Positions 1 to 11,740 of a DNA stretch of 59,394 bases are shown here, piece after piece (position 1 is the stretch's first letter; each line of letters starts with the position of its first letter). The position numbers and the translations under genes are program-made. Origin of the DNA: Beroe ovata (lineage: Eukaryota > Ctenophora > Nuda > Beroida > Beroidae); contig CAMPET010000169.1 of the NCBI GenBank assembly GCA_946803715.1, positions 4,301 through 63,694 of the forward strand, written 5' to 3'. The notes under the pieces were generated by a model that was not told the DNA's origin, did no database searches, and worked only from the letters and a program-made list of their open reading frames with translations.

Positions 1-5
1 TGTGC

Positions 6-42
<37 letters not shown>
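1..42. repeat. TG microsatellite
   Basis: A run of TG dinucleotides with occasional C or A interruptions opens the window. It is a simple sequence repeat. Between it and base 816 I see no exon I can defend, although the amino-terminal exons of the SGSM3-like gene should lie there or further upstream. Confidence 0.9.
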
Positions 43-43
<1 letters not shown>

Positions 44-816
44 TGAGTGTAGTTATTGCACTGTAATCCAGTCACATTATCCCAAAACCGTATAGTGAAT
101 TAGGTGATGGCTTCATAATTGTGATTGCAGTATTAATGCTGTAAGTGTGACATGGCTTGTTGTGTCTACGCCAAATGGAGTTAGATTCATTGCTCCATTA
201 TGTTCGATGAGAGAAAGAGTAAATTTCTCTCTTCTGACTCCATTGTTAACAAATGAAAATACGATTTTAACAGGGTCAGTAGAGAATAGATATACTCTCT
301 CGCTCATCGTTATTCATGTGACTCTTATTCCATCGTCTAATCCATGAATTCCAATAGGTAAGGTTAATGCAGTGCATTAATAATATAAGAGGCAAAAGCG
401 TCATAATATTAGATTTCAAAATAACAGGATACCATATGAATATTGAATTGTAACTAAACCGTAGTCTGGAAATAGACCTTATACATTGGTCTACTTGAAC
501 AATCATTGAATTCGTATACAATAATAGATTTTCTGAACTCAAAGCCAGATTTCATGTGGATCTGAATTGTGTGGCAAAGTTTTGTGAACGTCATGGATTT
601 GTGAATGAGTGGAAGGCGCGAATACACAGCATGAATGCGTCAGCATCAGCACGTATGCGCGATATTGCTCAATTTCAGTTTTATTTACCAGATTAATAAC
701 AATAGTTTTCGAAAGTTATCATTTAAAGACAGGAAGAAAATGAAAATAAGCAGTTGAAGCAATTAAAAACTATCACAATTTCCATCTAAGAACTTTTCAA
801 ACGTATCAAATTACAG

Positions 817-3715
817 GTTCATTGTTTGATACGACAGGGGATCCCTCATGTTATGCGTTGTAAACTTTGGCCAAGGATATCAGGATCAATGTTGAAAGCG
901 AGCAAGTCGAATTTGTCTTACAAGGTAATGCCTGACTCACGTGGTAATGAACTTGTGATTCAATAGTACCAATTTTATAGCACTAATGTGTCTAAAAGGT
1001 GTCGACACGCTAAGTGCCGATCTGTATAATATTGTCCGCGAACCAGGACATACTACACAACTGTTGGGACGAAGACACGGTAACCACTCGGATGATAGAA
1101 CGAGACTTGGTTAGGACCAGTACGAACAACGTGTTCTTCCAGACGATAAATGCGAGTGGGGTGAACAGACTACGAAATGTGCTAAGGGGATTGTCCTGGC
1201 TTTTCCCCGATATAGGGTCCGTGTCTATTTATAATAGTAGTCCTCCATTATCGATCAATCTATAGAAATATTATCTCGGTAATACACGTGAGTGGTTTTA
1301 ACCATTGTGTGGTTTACCATTGTGTATTGTGAGGGTGGTGGTTACAATGAAATATGATGTCAGGTATTGCCAAGGAATGGGCATGGTCGTGTCAACTCTT
1401 CTACTGCTGCTAGAGGAGAGTGAGGTTTTCTGGCTTGTGAGTTGTGTCATTGAGGACCTTCTCCCATCTCACTACTACAACACAAATCTCTTTGGGAGTC
1501 AGGTATTGTTATCCAGATATACTCACGGTGGCCATTTTCTACTGCAGTTGAACACGGGTCATGCTTACTTGTAGAACAAAGAGAATACACGTGAACAGGT
1601 CTAATGGATGTGAACTATAATTGACCCATGACGCTATGTCATAATTCAGGTTGATCAAGTTGTTTTATCGAGACTACTAGAGGACTGTATTCCCGATCTT
1701 CACGCCCATTTCGGCCACCACTCTGTGGAGATAAACCTCATTGCTCTAAACTGGTTCCTGACTCTCTACACTGCAGTGCTAGCTCCTAGAATAACGTTAC
1801 GGTCAGTATCACGGGTAATGCGATAATATCGATACACACGTGCGCGCGGCTTCGAGTCCACAGATGTTCTTATTATCGTGTGAATGATAACTCGTGAACA
1901 ATAAACGATATGTAACAAAATACGTTTGCATTGATATGTTATACTGTATACAGAACGTATAAAATGTCCCCTGAAATTCCAGAGTTTGGGACTGTTTTCT
2001 GTACGAGGGATCGATTCTACTATTTCGAGTAGCGCTCGGTATATTGTCAATTAACAAAGACTTGCTTCTCGCTCAGCACACAACTGAGGGAATTTTCACG
2101 GAAGTAAGATGTTACTAGAGTTCGACAGAACCTTAATGAGATTATGCATACATTCGCAAAGAAATTTAATAAAAGTTTTCTGATGTGTGTAGTGTTACAA
2201 TCGCAGTTGTCAAACGCGCCGTCGCATGTGGAAGATGTGGAACAGCTTATATCACACAGTTACGAGATAACAACTCCACTAACAGATCAAATACTCCAAG
2301 AAATGAGGTAAGTGTTCCTTTCCACAGTTGTGGAATCATATCACGTGTACAATGACAATGTGCGTGCATTGTGTAATGTACAATGTACAATGTACGGACA
2401 TTGTACATAGAGCAATGTACAAGTAGTCAGCACTCGTCAATTGCCCACCACTAGGACCGAAGCTGCTGCCATGCTGAACTCCACTATGAACACCATGGGT
2501 GAACCGTACGATCCGCAACCCAGGGAACACGCCCGTAAAACTACAGAAAACAAAGCATCTTGGTTCTCGTGAGTAATTTTAATCTCGGTTATTATAATTT
2601 CATCTGACCTGAGCGGTCATATCGCTCACCTTGATTAAGTTGGAAAAACTCTCCTCGAACGGTTTGATTAACTGCTGTATCGGTAAAATGACGATAACAA
2701 ATCTATCCCCATCAGGCAGTGGTTCGGTTATCGGGGTAGTGTCACTGACAAGGCTAAAAACATCGCTCAGACAGAGATGCTGGAGGACCTCAGGAAGAAC
2801 ATCTCCACTATCGTCCGTCACTTTGGCGGTGATACTCGTCTCGAGGTAAGTCCGGACTACTCGTTCGAGTCCCACCAACGTGACATGGAGAACTTCAAGG
2901 ACTTCTCCCGGAACAAGCCGCTTCGGGCCCGGGCCCTCATGGACTTTGAGCGTCACGATGAGGACGAGTTGGGTTTCTGTAAGAACGACATCATCACAGT
3001 GCTAAATCAGAAGGACGAGCATTGTTGGTTTGGTGAGTTGGGTGGGGTGAGAGGCTTCTTCCCAGCCAAGTTTGTCCTGTTGCTGGACGAGCGTAGTAAG
3101 ATGTACGCTATAGAGGGAGACGACAGAGTCAGTAACGAGATAACGACTCTAGTCCGGGGCAATATGTGTACGTCGCTGAGGAACATATTCGAGCATGGAT
3201 TACGCCGTCCCTCCGTCATGGGGAGCGCCCTCCATCCCTGGCACTTCATTGAGGATGCCATAGATCACCAGATCAAGGAGCAGTTCACCCAGATACTCGG
3301 CAGACTGGTCCTCTGCAAGACTTTCCGTCTCGATGAGGAACAGAAAGTTCTGCAGCCCAATGAAATGCTATTTCGGGCGATGCACCTGATCAACGCCAGC
3401 CACGATCCGCTCAACATCAGCCCGGACGTGAAGCTACGGTCATTGATTTGTGCGGGTCTGAACGAGCAGTGCCTGCACATGTGGTTCGCCACGCTCTGTC
3501 AGAGTACTGAAATCACCGAGCGGTGGTACGCTCCCTGGTCATTCATCAGGTCACCAGCCTGGTTCCAGATCAAGTGTGAACTGAGGCTACTCTCGAAGTA
3601 TGCGTTTAACCTGAGTCTCGATTACGAGATAAACAACAAGTCTCACTGTGAGCCTGTCAAACAGGACGTGCAGGACATGCTGATTAAACATCATCTTTTC
3701 AGCTGGATGTCCTGA
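817..3715 (+). CDS. SGSM3: SGSM3-like TBC/SH3/RUN Rab-GAP (5' partial)
   Basis: Small G-protein signalling modulator 3 family: a cytosolic GTPase-activating protein for Rab-type GTPases. Exons read as 817-924, 1047-1216, 1364-1502, 1650-1801, 1983-2103, 2207-2307, 2455-2568 and 2717-3715; GT-AG sites and phases agree. The TBC domain spans the first five exons: IRQGIPHVMR, then the glutamine-finger motif YCQGMGMV, then VWDCFLYEG. The last exon encodes an SH3 domain (ARALMDFERHDEDELGF to GFFPAKFV) and a RUN domain ending KHHLFSWMS. The domain order matches the family. The amino-terminal exons before the TBC domain are not found and may lie upstream. In the last exon the frame is broken by one base in a short A run near 2757-2760: the residues before it (QWFGYRGSVTDKAK) and after it (QTEMLEDLRKNI) are conserved but in different frames. 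This may be a sequencing error or a real lesion. Identification is strong; intactness is uncertain. Confidence 0.9.
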
Positions 3716-3717
3716 GA

Positions 3718-3798
3718 TAGTGCTGTGTGTTTGTACCGAGCTGTGTGTTTGTACCGAGCTGTGTGTTTGTACCGAGCTGTGTGTTTGTACCGAGCTGT
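3718..3798. repeat. 18-bp tandem repeat in the SGSM3-like 3' UTR
   Basis: The unit CTGTGTGTTTGTACCGAG is repeated about four and a half times directly after the stop codon of the SGSM3-like gene. The copies look identical. It would lie in the 3' untranslated region of the transcript. Confidence 0.85.
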
Positions 3799-5776
3799 TA
3801 TTCGTGTGTGCCACTACTAAAATATTGTGATAACTGCTACTAAGAGGCATGCGAGTTTCGTTCTCGTTATGAAAAAGTGAAAAGAAAGCTAATGAATCCC
3901 ACGATCAGTTAAACTTAATTTTATTTATTGTAAAACTTTTATTTCGCCGTATTCCGTACAATTATTTGAGCCAGTATATGTAATGCATTAAATTTGATTT
4001 GATTGACAGTAATTGATTATTAGTTGAACGTTAGGAAAACTTTTGACACTAATGATAAAACTAATTCTAGTTGATTAATCGGTTATTATGCGAGTGATTG
4101 CTAGTTCCAGGACACTCTGGTAAGCTTTCTGATAATGATAGTTTGGAAGGTTATTTATTGTTTAATAGAGGGTAACAATTGATGGGAAAAGTGTACACAG
4201 TAATGTGTCATTTGACGACACAGACGTCCTTATTTGATCAACAGCTGCGATTCCACTTTGATATAGGTATGTGACATGAATAGTGAGCATATCACATCAT
4301 TGTTAATGATTTATGCCGCATCGACTAAAATGATGTAATCTTGCTGTATTTGTTTTCAGCACGTACTAGGCTCGAAACCTACCGTGAAAATATGTATTCC
4401 TAGCAAGGTCACGATTGATACTAACATAAGGATGTAGATGTGTATAATGAGTAATGTATGTACTGGATACCTGTATTTGAGATAACCGACACACCCGTAT
4501 AAATGGGATATGGTGCTATCCGTGTATTTCCGTTTATTTGATGTTTTGCACTGTTATTCTATTTCTATGTTTGAGAGATGTACCACAGGCTGGACCTGTT
4601 TCAGTATAAACCGTCGCCTATTTTCATTGTACCTACCTAAGTACCTATACTACTGCAGTTTTGACCGACAGCAATGCTACGCCTACGAATGGTACAATCT
4701 GAGGGACATGTGCAACAGTCGAACACACACACACACACACACACAGGAGTGTCTCTCGGTAATTACACTGCTTGCTACTTCCCTCAGTGTGACCTGTAAA
4801 TTACACGTGGTTGCTAAGGTAAAGGTTTTCACGTGGTTGCTAGGGTGATCACGTGGTTGCTAAGTGGTGTCACATGACAATGGTAGGAGGTTCGATGCAT
4901 GCTACGTAGCATGTAGCCATCACAAATATGCATATTAACCGCTCAACTCAGGGGAGGTTCGAGCTGGGGAAATAATGTGGCAGCTGACTAGTTAATTCCT
5001 TATCGGCCCTTGCTGTTGTACAGCTATAACACACGGTCGTCACGCATGTACCATTTGTCAGATGTGTCATATTTGCCTGTTTTGTGAATAGCGAATGAAC
5101 TAATGCGTACCTATAATAATTGTCGATCGATGATAAACCCTCTCGAGAAATTCGCGATTTGCATCTTCGACCCACTGCATCGCCCGATGAATCACTCACC
5201 ACCATCACCTAGCAGTAACCTAATCAGTTTAGGTTAATGAGTAGTTTCCTTGAATTAGTTGAGCAAAGTTCACATCTTAGTTACTACAAACTGAGACGAA
5301 ACCTTATTCGACTGTGAATATGAGCAATAAAGGAGCATCTCGGTTGACGCTATTGTGAACTGTTAATAACTCACCTTTATGCCCATCACTACTGCAGTAG
5401 TAGTGTAGAGTAGCTTGTTCCTCATTTATATAGTTTTATGTACCCCTGATGTGGCGCATAAAAGCCTGTATTCACGGTAGATTTACACCCATTTAGATTT
5501 AAAATATCTTCCATAAGACTAATGGAAGATGTTCTAAATGAGTTGAACACATTAGCAAATGCAGTTGAGCATAACCTCATGAAATCATCGTCGACGGTTT
5601 TGATAATGGAGTTTTATCATTGAGATGTTTGTCCGAACGCTTTTTTTTCGTGAAAAGTCATTAATATGGTGTCGACAATACCGTGCACTTAAAGTTTAAT
5701 ATTGCTAGCTACGGATCATACTATCAGTATCACGAGAACAAATCTGAATGCAGTACCACTTTCTTAACTTGAAGAG
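3799..5776. other. Intergenic spacer with short repeats
   Basis: No coding exon seen. It contains a CA run at about 4724-4744, three copies of CACGTGGTTGCTA at about 4805-4860, and a perfect 16-bp palindrome CATGCTACGTAGCATG near 4896-4911. It should also hold the 3' end of the SGSM3-like transcript and the promoter of the next gene. Confidence 0.6.
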
Positions 5777-8461
5777 ATGCAATTACTCCCTAATCAGCGT
5801 AATATTATCAGGAAACTGATGGCAAAATCAGCTCCACCTGATGCGCAGATGGACTGCAGGTTCGCCAGAGCCTGTGTCTATCTCTCCGCCAAAGGTCTGG
5901 GTCTCAGAGCTCCCATGAGCAAAGAGGCCCGGCGTCGTAATGCTGAGATGGAGCTGCAGAATCTGATGTCCGGGACCACGGCCGTCCCTTCTCTGACACA
6001 GACCCTATTCGATGCAATCCTGGAGGAGTTCGAGACGCTCAAAGTCCGATCTTCTCTCAACTTCTCCGTCACATGTTCCGTGTTTTCGCCCCTGGTGTGG
6101 CTGAAACTAAACACAGTCGAGAGATCGAGTCATCAGCTCATACCACCAACTTGTGTATCGTGCCTGAGGTACAACTCGCAAGCTTACAACATGTCCGATA
6201 CTATTGTTAGATCAGTGGTGCCTCGAGCCATATGTTCAGGGGTGAACATTGTCAACAGTGACATGTGCCACGCTGTTAACAAGGTGACAACAACCAGTGT
6301 TCCTGACAAAGATTATGAACCTGTAACTGTTACCAAGTTGCCAGATGGTGAATTCGGCAGGATGAAGATCGATGTAATGTCGGAATTGAGCCAAATCTTG
6401 ACGACCACACAGGATAATGAAGAGGAAGACAATTCAAAAACCGTGATGGACACACTTAACTTACTCCCTTCCAACTCACTCGACAAACTCCTATCTATAT
6501 TGCAACCAGACAAACTCAATGTGACAACGGGGACTGGGAGTGTCATTGTCAAGGACGGGAAAAGTGCAGTTCTAAACGAGCCAAATCTGAGGAAGGAGTC
6601 AAAAGCACCGAGTCTTCCTTCACCTAAACCAGTCCTCATTGTGGAAAGTCCTCCTACATCAGCAAAAAACAAATCAGCGTGTAAGACCAAGGAAAAGAAA
6701 CAGAGTAATGTATCACCAGTAGCACTGGTAACTACAGAATTGCCCAGCAACACAGCTATACTACCTAGCAACACCACTCTACTGCCAAGCAACGCTGCTA
6801 TGCTGCCCAGCAACTCTGCCAAGATCGAGTTACCAGACCTAAAAACTTTACCATCCAATGGACTTTGGTTGGTTTATTGTTGTAAAGCACTATTTGAGCT
6901 TTCAGTAGGTTCAGTTGTTGATGCTGAACAAATTGCTGGCTCCGTAGCCATGCAGACAGACCACAACGTTCCATACCAAGCACCGAGCAAAATTTTGAAA
7001 CTTTCCCTCATTTTAGGCCTCCAAACAAAGGCCCTGGAAAATCATTGCGAAAAAATACTGTCTGGACATAGGTTGTTCAATAATTCCGCGACTTTCGACA
7101 GAGAATTCGCCAGTCAAATTGCTCGAGTTGCCACCCACCAACTTCTTGATTGGAATTCTGTTAATCAGGCCCAGATAAGTGCCCTGAATGATGTGATCAG
7201 TGATGTGATCATGCAAGCATATCACATTCACCGTCACACACCGCCCATGACAGTAGCTAAAGTCATCATGCTCCAAGGATCAAATTCAAAAGTTGCTATT
7301 CAATGTATCGATGATGTCGATGAGGGGACGAACAGATCAACATTAAGTTCAGGACCCAACAGGAAAAGGAGAAAAGTTGATGTTGCCCCAGCAACCTGCT
7401 CCAACTTGGATCACAGTACAAGGGACTCACACTCCAATCCTAGGAGCACCGTTTCTCGGAAAGGACACGTGAACAGCATGAGCAACACCACTGTCTGCAG
7501 TACTCGTTCCCCGTCTGCGAATGCTCTCTTGCTCTCGCACTCGCCAGCTCTAGGTTATTCTACTCCCAATGCGAGTGTCAAAGTCGAAGATCATCACATT
7601 CCCGCCCTCGACTCGACAAAGTTAGCCGAGTCTCTGGAACAACTTCTTGTCAATATTCCGAATGAAATGTTAACCCCACTGTTGACAACCGGGACACCAG
7701 AACCAGTTGTCGATAATACCGCTGCCGAGCTACAAGCAATTGGAAAATCATCCGGTATCAGGGCGTACTTGTTAGATCTTGTTTCTTTATTGGAGGCAGA
7801 CACTTCGTTAAGAGACCGAGCATCCAGCTTGTCTGTCTGTCAGACAGCAAACACTGTCAGTGAAGAAGTGGGAGCTGTCATAGGACGAGTCGAGATGCTC
7901 CGTCTTTCTGACATGACAGACACGGTATTGCGAACAACGTGTCTGCTCGGTATACTGGATCACCCGACTCTCGCCCGTCACTCGGAATCGGATGTCGGGG
8001 TGGATGTTTGGGCCCGGTACTTGGCAACGAGAGACCGGCATTTCCTGTGCAAGCTTTTAACATCACTTACCTTCCCACAGCTGATTGTACAGGCTGCACA
8101 TCGTATTCGTAGTGAAACTGAAAGTGAAACGAACCAGATTGAATTGGAACTGATTTCAGTCCGTAACTATTATGATACTGTTGAAGCACGAAGTCAGCAG
8201 GAAAACAATCCCCCCGATTTCCAGTTGAATGGAGTTGATCCTCGCCGTGCTTCAAGCTCTAAACCTAGTGGGGGAGTGAGTCCTGTAAGTGTAACCTCTT
8301 CTGTCAGTGTCATCACAGATCAAGTCTCGAAAAAACGCACAATCCCGTTTTCCTCTCAGTCTCAAGGTCAAAGTAAATTTACTAGTTTTTCCGATGATTT
8401 ACAAATTGCGAAACTGGTTTTTTCTATGGTAAGTCAGGTTTCAGGGGCTGCTCATGAATAA
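5777..8461 (+). CDS. Unrecognised 894-residue protein with NLS and LPSN repeats
   Basis: A single open frame of 894 codons starting at ATG 5777; I do not recognise the family. The first ~130 residues are mixed alpha/hydrophobic. The middle is Ser/Thr-rich and has four near-tandem LPSN-x(4) units (about residues 323-350, e.g. LPSNTAI, LPSNTTL). A basic cluster NRKRRKVDV near residue 530 resembles a nuclear localisation signal. The carboxy half has leucine-rich helical stretches (LAESLEQLLVNIPNEML and RAYLLDLVSLLEAD) followed by Ser-rich low complexity. No membrane segment or catalytic motif is evident. A good splice donor (ATG|GTAAGT) sits about 30 bases before the stop, so the real gene may splice onward and the annotated tail may be intronic. 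The length and codon-like composition argue that it is coding. Inference only: a nuclear scaffold or regulatory protein. Confidence 0.7.
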   Translation: MQLLPNQRNIIRKLMAKSAPPDAQMDCRFARACVYLSAKGLGLRAPMSKEARRRNAEMELQNLMSGTTAVPSLTQTLFDAILEEFETLKVRSSLNFSVTCSVFSPLVWLKLNTVERSSHQLIPPTCVSCLRYNSQAYNMSDTIVRSVVPRAICSGVNIVNSDMCHAVNKVTTTSVPDKDYEPVTVTKLPDGEFGRMKIDVMSELSQILTTTQDNEEEDNSKTVMDTLNLLPSNSLDKLLSILQPDKLNVTTGTGSVIVKDGKSAVLNEPNLRKESKAPSLPSPKPVLIVESPPTSAKNKSACKTKEKKQSNVSPVALVTTELPSNTAILPSNTTLLPSNAAMLPSNSAKIELPDLKTLPSNGLWLVYCCKALFELSVGSVVDAEQIAGSVAMQTDHNVPYQAPSKILKLSLILGLQTKALENHCEKILSGHRLFNNSATFDREFASQIARVATHQLLDWNSVNQAQISALNDVISDVIMQAYHIHRHTPPMTVAKVIMLQGSNSKVAIQCIDDVDEGTNRSTLSSGPNRKRRKVDVAPATCSNLDHSTRDSHSNPRSTVSRKGHVNSMSNTTVCSTRSPSANALLLSHSPALGYSTPNASVKVEDHHIPALDSTKLAESLEQLLVNIPNEMLTPLLTTGTPEPVVDNTAAELQAIGKSSGIRAYLLDLVSLLEADTSLRDRASSLSVCQTANTVSEEVGAVIGRVEMLRLSDMTDTVLRTTCLLGILDHPTLARHSESDVGVDVWARYLATRDRHFLCKLLTSLTFPQLIVQAAHRIRSETESETNQIELELISVRNYYDTVEARSQQENNPPDFQLNGVDPRRASSSKPSGGVSPVSVTSSVSVITDQVSKKRTIPFSSQSQGQSKFTSFSDDLQIAKLVFSMVSQVSGAAHE

Positions 8462-8787
8462 TAAGTATAACTGAAAGTGAAACTAAAGATTAACTTTAAC
8501 TGTTCAAAATTCAATTCTGATAGTGATGCTATAAATTTTTCCAAATTTTATCTGATTTTCCAAATCCAATCTTATTTTCTATCCTTCATTTTCTTGGGTC
8601 ATTGACTAGTCGCCCGGTTACTGCACGTTAGTAATAGTACTTAGTAGTAGTAGTACTAGTAGTAGTACACGTCACTGCAGCTGCACTGCTGCACAGGTCA
8701 TGTCACTGCACAGGTCACGTCAATACACAATAGCTATATATGTTGATAGGTCGGTCATGTCATGTGCTTAACTTGTAGCTGTAGGAT

Positions 8788-8934
8788 GTGCACACGTTCA
8801 ACTTCATGCACGCCCCTTATTTTACTCGGTGATCTGATAAAAGTCGTAAAAAACTAAAAAGAGACCACGGAGACGTGCGCAGCGCGCGCGGAGTATTTTA
8901 ATTGGGTCGATCACGATCACGCAGTGCGGGAACA
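8788..8934 (+). repeat. GC-rich dispersed repeat, diverged copy 1
   Basis: Begins GTGCACACGTT, contains TACTCGGTGATCTG (beside AAAAGTCGT), and ends with a GGAGTATTT-like block and GCGGGAACA. It matches, with small insertions, the cleaner copies at 9321-9430, 9431-9517 and 44257-44372. It is probably part of one larger mobile element. Confidence 0.75.
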
Positions 8935-9159
8935 ATGAACATTGTATTTGTAGCAGTGAAACCACTCCATACTCCATAGGAGTACCCGGTCGGGTCCAAT
9001 CGCTGGCATGGCGCGCGGCGGCCGCGGCGCGGCGGGATCCGGATTTTGTCCCTGGTAAGCTAAGGCGGCGGGCCAGTATTACTTTGTCAGTTTATCAGAT
9101 TTTTATTTTATCTGACCTCTGCTAAGCAGGGCCTGCTTCTCGCCACTCGCGCGTGCTTT

Positions 9160-9178
9160 GTCAGATGTTACCTGACCT
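9160..9178. repeat. Shared motif GTCAGATGTTACCTGACCT
   Basis: This 19-mer recurs exactly at 44655-44673 and, inverted, in the palindrome arm that follows it. It links the 8.8-9.6 kb repeat block with the 44.2-44.8 kb block as one element family. A looser copy lies at about 9090-9115. Confidence 0.8.
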
Positions 9179-9320
9179 GACTCTCAACCGCGGCTGATGC
9201 AAGCCTAGCCGCAAGAATAAGTTTGCGCGCCGCGCGCGCGCAAAACGAAATCTTCGATACTAGGTCTATCACTTGTAAAATTTCACCCTACCCTTGCTGG
9301 CGGGATTTTATCCGTCGGGT

Positions 9321-9430
9321 GTGCACACGTTGCTGTGCACACGTTGCGCGCCCCTATTCTACTCAGTGAACTGAAAACCACGGAGACGCGCAGCGCGCGC
9401 GGAGTATTTGGGTCACGCAGCGCGGGAACA
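9321..9430 (+). repeat. GC-rich dispersed repeat, copy 2
   Basis: Core ACACGTTGCGCGCCCCT, then CTACTCAGTGAACTGAAAA, then CACGGAGACGCGCAGCGCGC and GGAGTATTTGGGTCACGCAG, ending GCGCGGGAACA. Its start shows a short duplicated GTGCACACGTTGC. It abuts copy 3 directly. Confidence 0.85.
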
Positions 9431-9517
9431 ACACGTTGCGCGCCCCTGTCCTACTCAGTGAACTGAAAAGTCGTAGAAAGGACGCGCGGAGTATTTGGGT
9501 CACGCAGCGCGGGAACA
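9431..9517 (+). repeat. GC-rich dispersed repeat, copy 3 (internally deleted)
   Basis: Follows copy 2 head to tail and has the same ends, but lacks the central CACGGAGACGCGCAG block that is present in copies 2 and 4. It retains AAGTCGTAGAAAGG, which copy 2 lacks. The two tandem copies thus carry complementary deletions relative to the copy at 44257-44372. Confidence 0.85.
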
Positions 9518-9875
9518 TCCGTCGGGGCGGATTGAAAATAGCGCGCACCGACAGTAGGGTAAAATCCTACAAGTCTATCACATATCATCGGTCGACAAAT
9601 TTCATCCGACTTTTGTTTTTCGTGCGCTTCAGGGGCATGAAATGTGTGCGCAATGTACATAACAGTAGACAGCATCTGTGGATGTGAAACTTTATTCCAC
9701 ACAGACTCCTTATTTCTTTACTGTATTATTGGGTCATTGTAGGTTGAGTTTCACAGATTGCTATCATGCAGATTGACGTCTTTTTCAAACACATCATTTG
9801 GAAATATCTTTTTTGATGTATATCATCTTTATATCATCTGTTAACTTGTCATACCTATGAATGTAGCTCCTGAGC

Positions 9876-11509
9876 ATGACATATCCAAAGGCAAGAGATA
9901 AGCTCCACTTGCAAGAACTAAGGAAGTTTACATTAAGTATTGGTATGCCTAGAGATGCACTTGTGAAGTTCATCAAACCTTCCACTGTGGTCAATGGCGA
10001 GACATTCTACACAATAAATTCTCTATACAACATGCTTGACAACAAGAGTGCCAATCAGGTAGTAAAGAATGCTCTGGTTCCTTGAAAGTTTTATGACTAA
10101 TTGCAAAATTGTCTCACTGTCTACATCTCACTGTTTAATCATCTGATGCAATGATGAAATTGTTCTTTTTCTAAGCTAAACACTAAGAAACAAGGATCAG
10201 GTTTTGCACAGGACATTCAATGTGTACAGTGCAGAGTACAACACACAAGTCCTGAGGAAAGCACTTCAACTCCTTTTTAACAGAGTAATAACTTTTACTG
10301 AGCTCCAAGAGTTGCGTACACTTTTTGAAACATTTGAATCTGAGGATCTTGAAGGCATGCCTGCATCTGAACACACAATTCTCAGGTACCTCCTGTTTAG
10401 ACTTTGTTGTAGTGCTCATGCATACCTCTTGACAATTTGAATTTATTTAAAAGTATTCTTACTCTTGAGTGAAATGACATCTTAGGGTTCTGAAACATTG
10501 TGGAAGGTCTATAGCACCACTGAAACTCCAACATAGACTCAAGCTTATGCGAGATGAAGTTGACAGAATTGGAAGGCTCCAACTATATGAGTTTCTTGAT
10601 ATCATCCCTTACACAACATATATTGCTGATGTTAATATTTCTACTGAGCTGAATAATGGAACAGTTAAAGATGGGCAAAATTTGTATAAAGTTGACAACT
10701 TTCATAAATTTTTATACACATATGACGAAAAAGTAAAATATCAACTCAATAATGAGTACAAAGCACTAATTTCACAGTCTATCTCATCTGATCCAAATGC
10801 TCAAAAAGAGAGAAAAATGGCAATTATTCAAAACAATAAACAAAAGGAGTTAGTTAATGATAGTAGAGCATCTTATGAAGCATTGAAAAGTGCCTTAAGG
10901 CAATCAAACAATTTTATATCTTTATCACGAAGTGGAAGGGCAACCATTGATAATGAAATAAAACCAAGTTCTCAAGATGAAACCTTGCCTGCATCCACCC
11001 CTGAGACAAATGCTCCTCTCCCTTGCCACAAAATCGACAAACCTTTGCTTGAGCCACTTGTGCTTGACAAAGACATTGATCGACAGGCTGCTTTAATGCA
11101 GGAGTTGCAGTGGGAGATGCTAAATAATGTAGAGAAGTATAAGCATTCAATCAAGAAGACACTTGATGAAATGGCCTTGAGGCGGAAGTTCAGAGACCGA
11201 TCAATTTTCTCTCAGCCCTTGAGTAGTTCACACAGAAGGCCAAATGAAGTCATGTCAAAAGCCTCAAGAGCATCTACAGCCACTGAGGCTTTTGACTTCC
11301 TGAGCACCTTTGAAGAAGATGCATCTTTAGCTACAAAAGCAACGTCAAGTGGTACAATTGATATTGGTGCCACTGACACAGAAAATGAATCAAAAGATGC
11401 CCCTATCTTTCATGACATCACCCATGACCCAGATTATCTAGCTCGAAAACTATTTTTGCTCAAACGAGCAAAGCTTATCAAACAGGGAAAAAGACTAGTA
11501 GATTTATGA
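9876..11509 (+). CDS. Uncharacterised EF-hand-like protein
   Basis: Three exons with consistent phases: 9876-10058, 10201-10385 and 10486-11509, about 463 residues. An in-frame TAG lies shortly upstream of ATG 9876, so this start or a spliced leader exon is likely. The first two exons and the start of the third form helix-loop-helix segments typical of degenerate EF hands (LQELRTLFETFESEDLEGMP, later RIGRLQLYEFLDIIPYTT); the loops lack the full set of acidic calcium ligands, so calcium binding is doubtful. The remainder is charged and helical and ends with a basic segment (ARKLFLLKRAKLIKQGKR). Codon use is clearly more AT-rich than in the SGSM3-like gene. I do not recognise the exact family; similar architecture occurs in axonemal and EFCAB-type proteins, and the NEK8 and androglobin neighbours make a ciliary role a reasonable guess only. 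Confidence 0.75.
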
Positions 11510-11740
11510 GTGCAATTTGATTTATAAATTGAGAATCATTGAATGATTTATTGTGATTTTTAGTAACCAAACTTTTGAGAGTTCAATTCTGAGTTGAATT
11601 AAAGATTTATGAAGAAGATTATGTTCGTAAATAGAGTGAAAAAAGTGGACATTTTATTTTGTCATAACATTTTAGTGTTCAATCTCTTTTATCAGTAAAT
11701 TAAAGATCGGCCACATAATGCAGATTGTTTATAATTTTAA

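Noticed and set aside
538-702. Open stretch KARFHVDLNCVAKF... as an SGSM3 upstream exon
   Set aside because: Weak similarity only, and no acceptor/donor pair that joins in phase to the exon at 817.
4510-4848. 112-codon frame in the 3.8-5.7 kb spacer
   Set aside because: Contains a translated CA repeat (THTHTHTQ) and no recognisable domain; no splice support.
8788-9517. Tandem GC-rich repeats considered as a CRISPR-like or satellite array
   Set aside because: Only two adjacent copies with unequal deletions and no unique spacers; copies elsewhere show it is a dispersed element.
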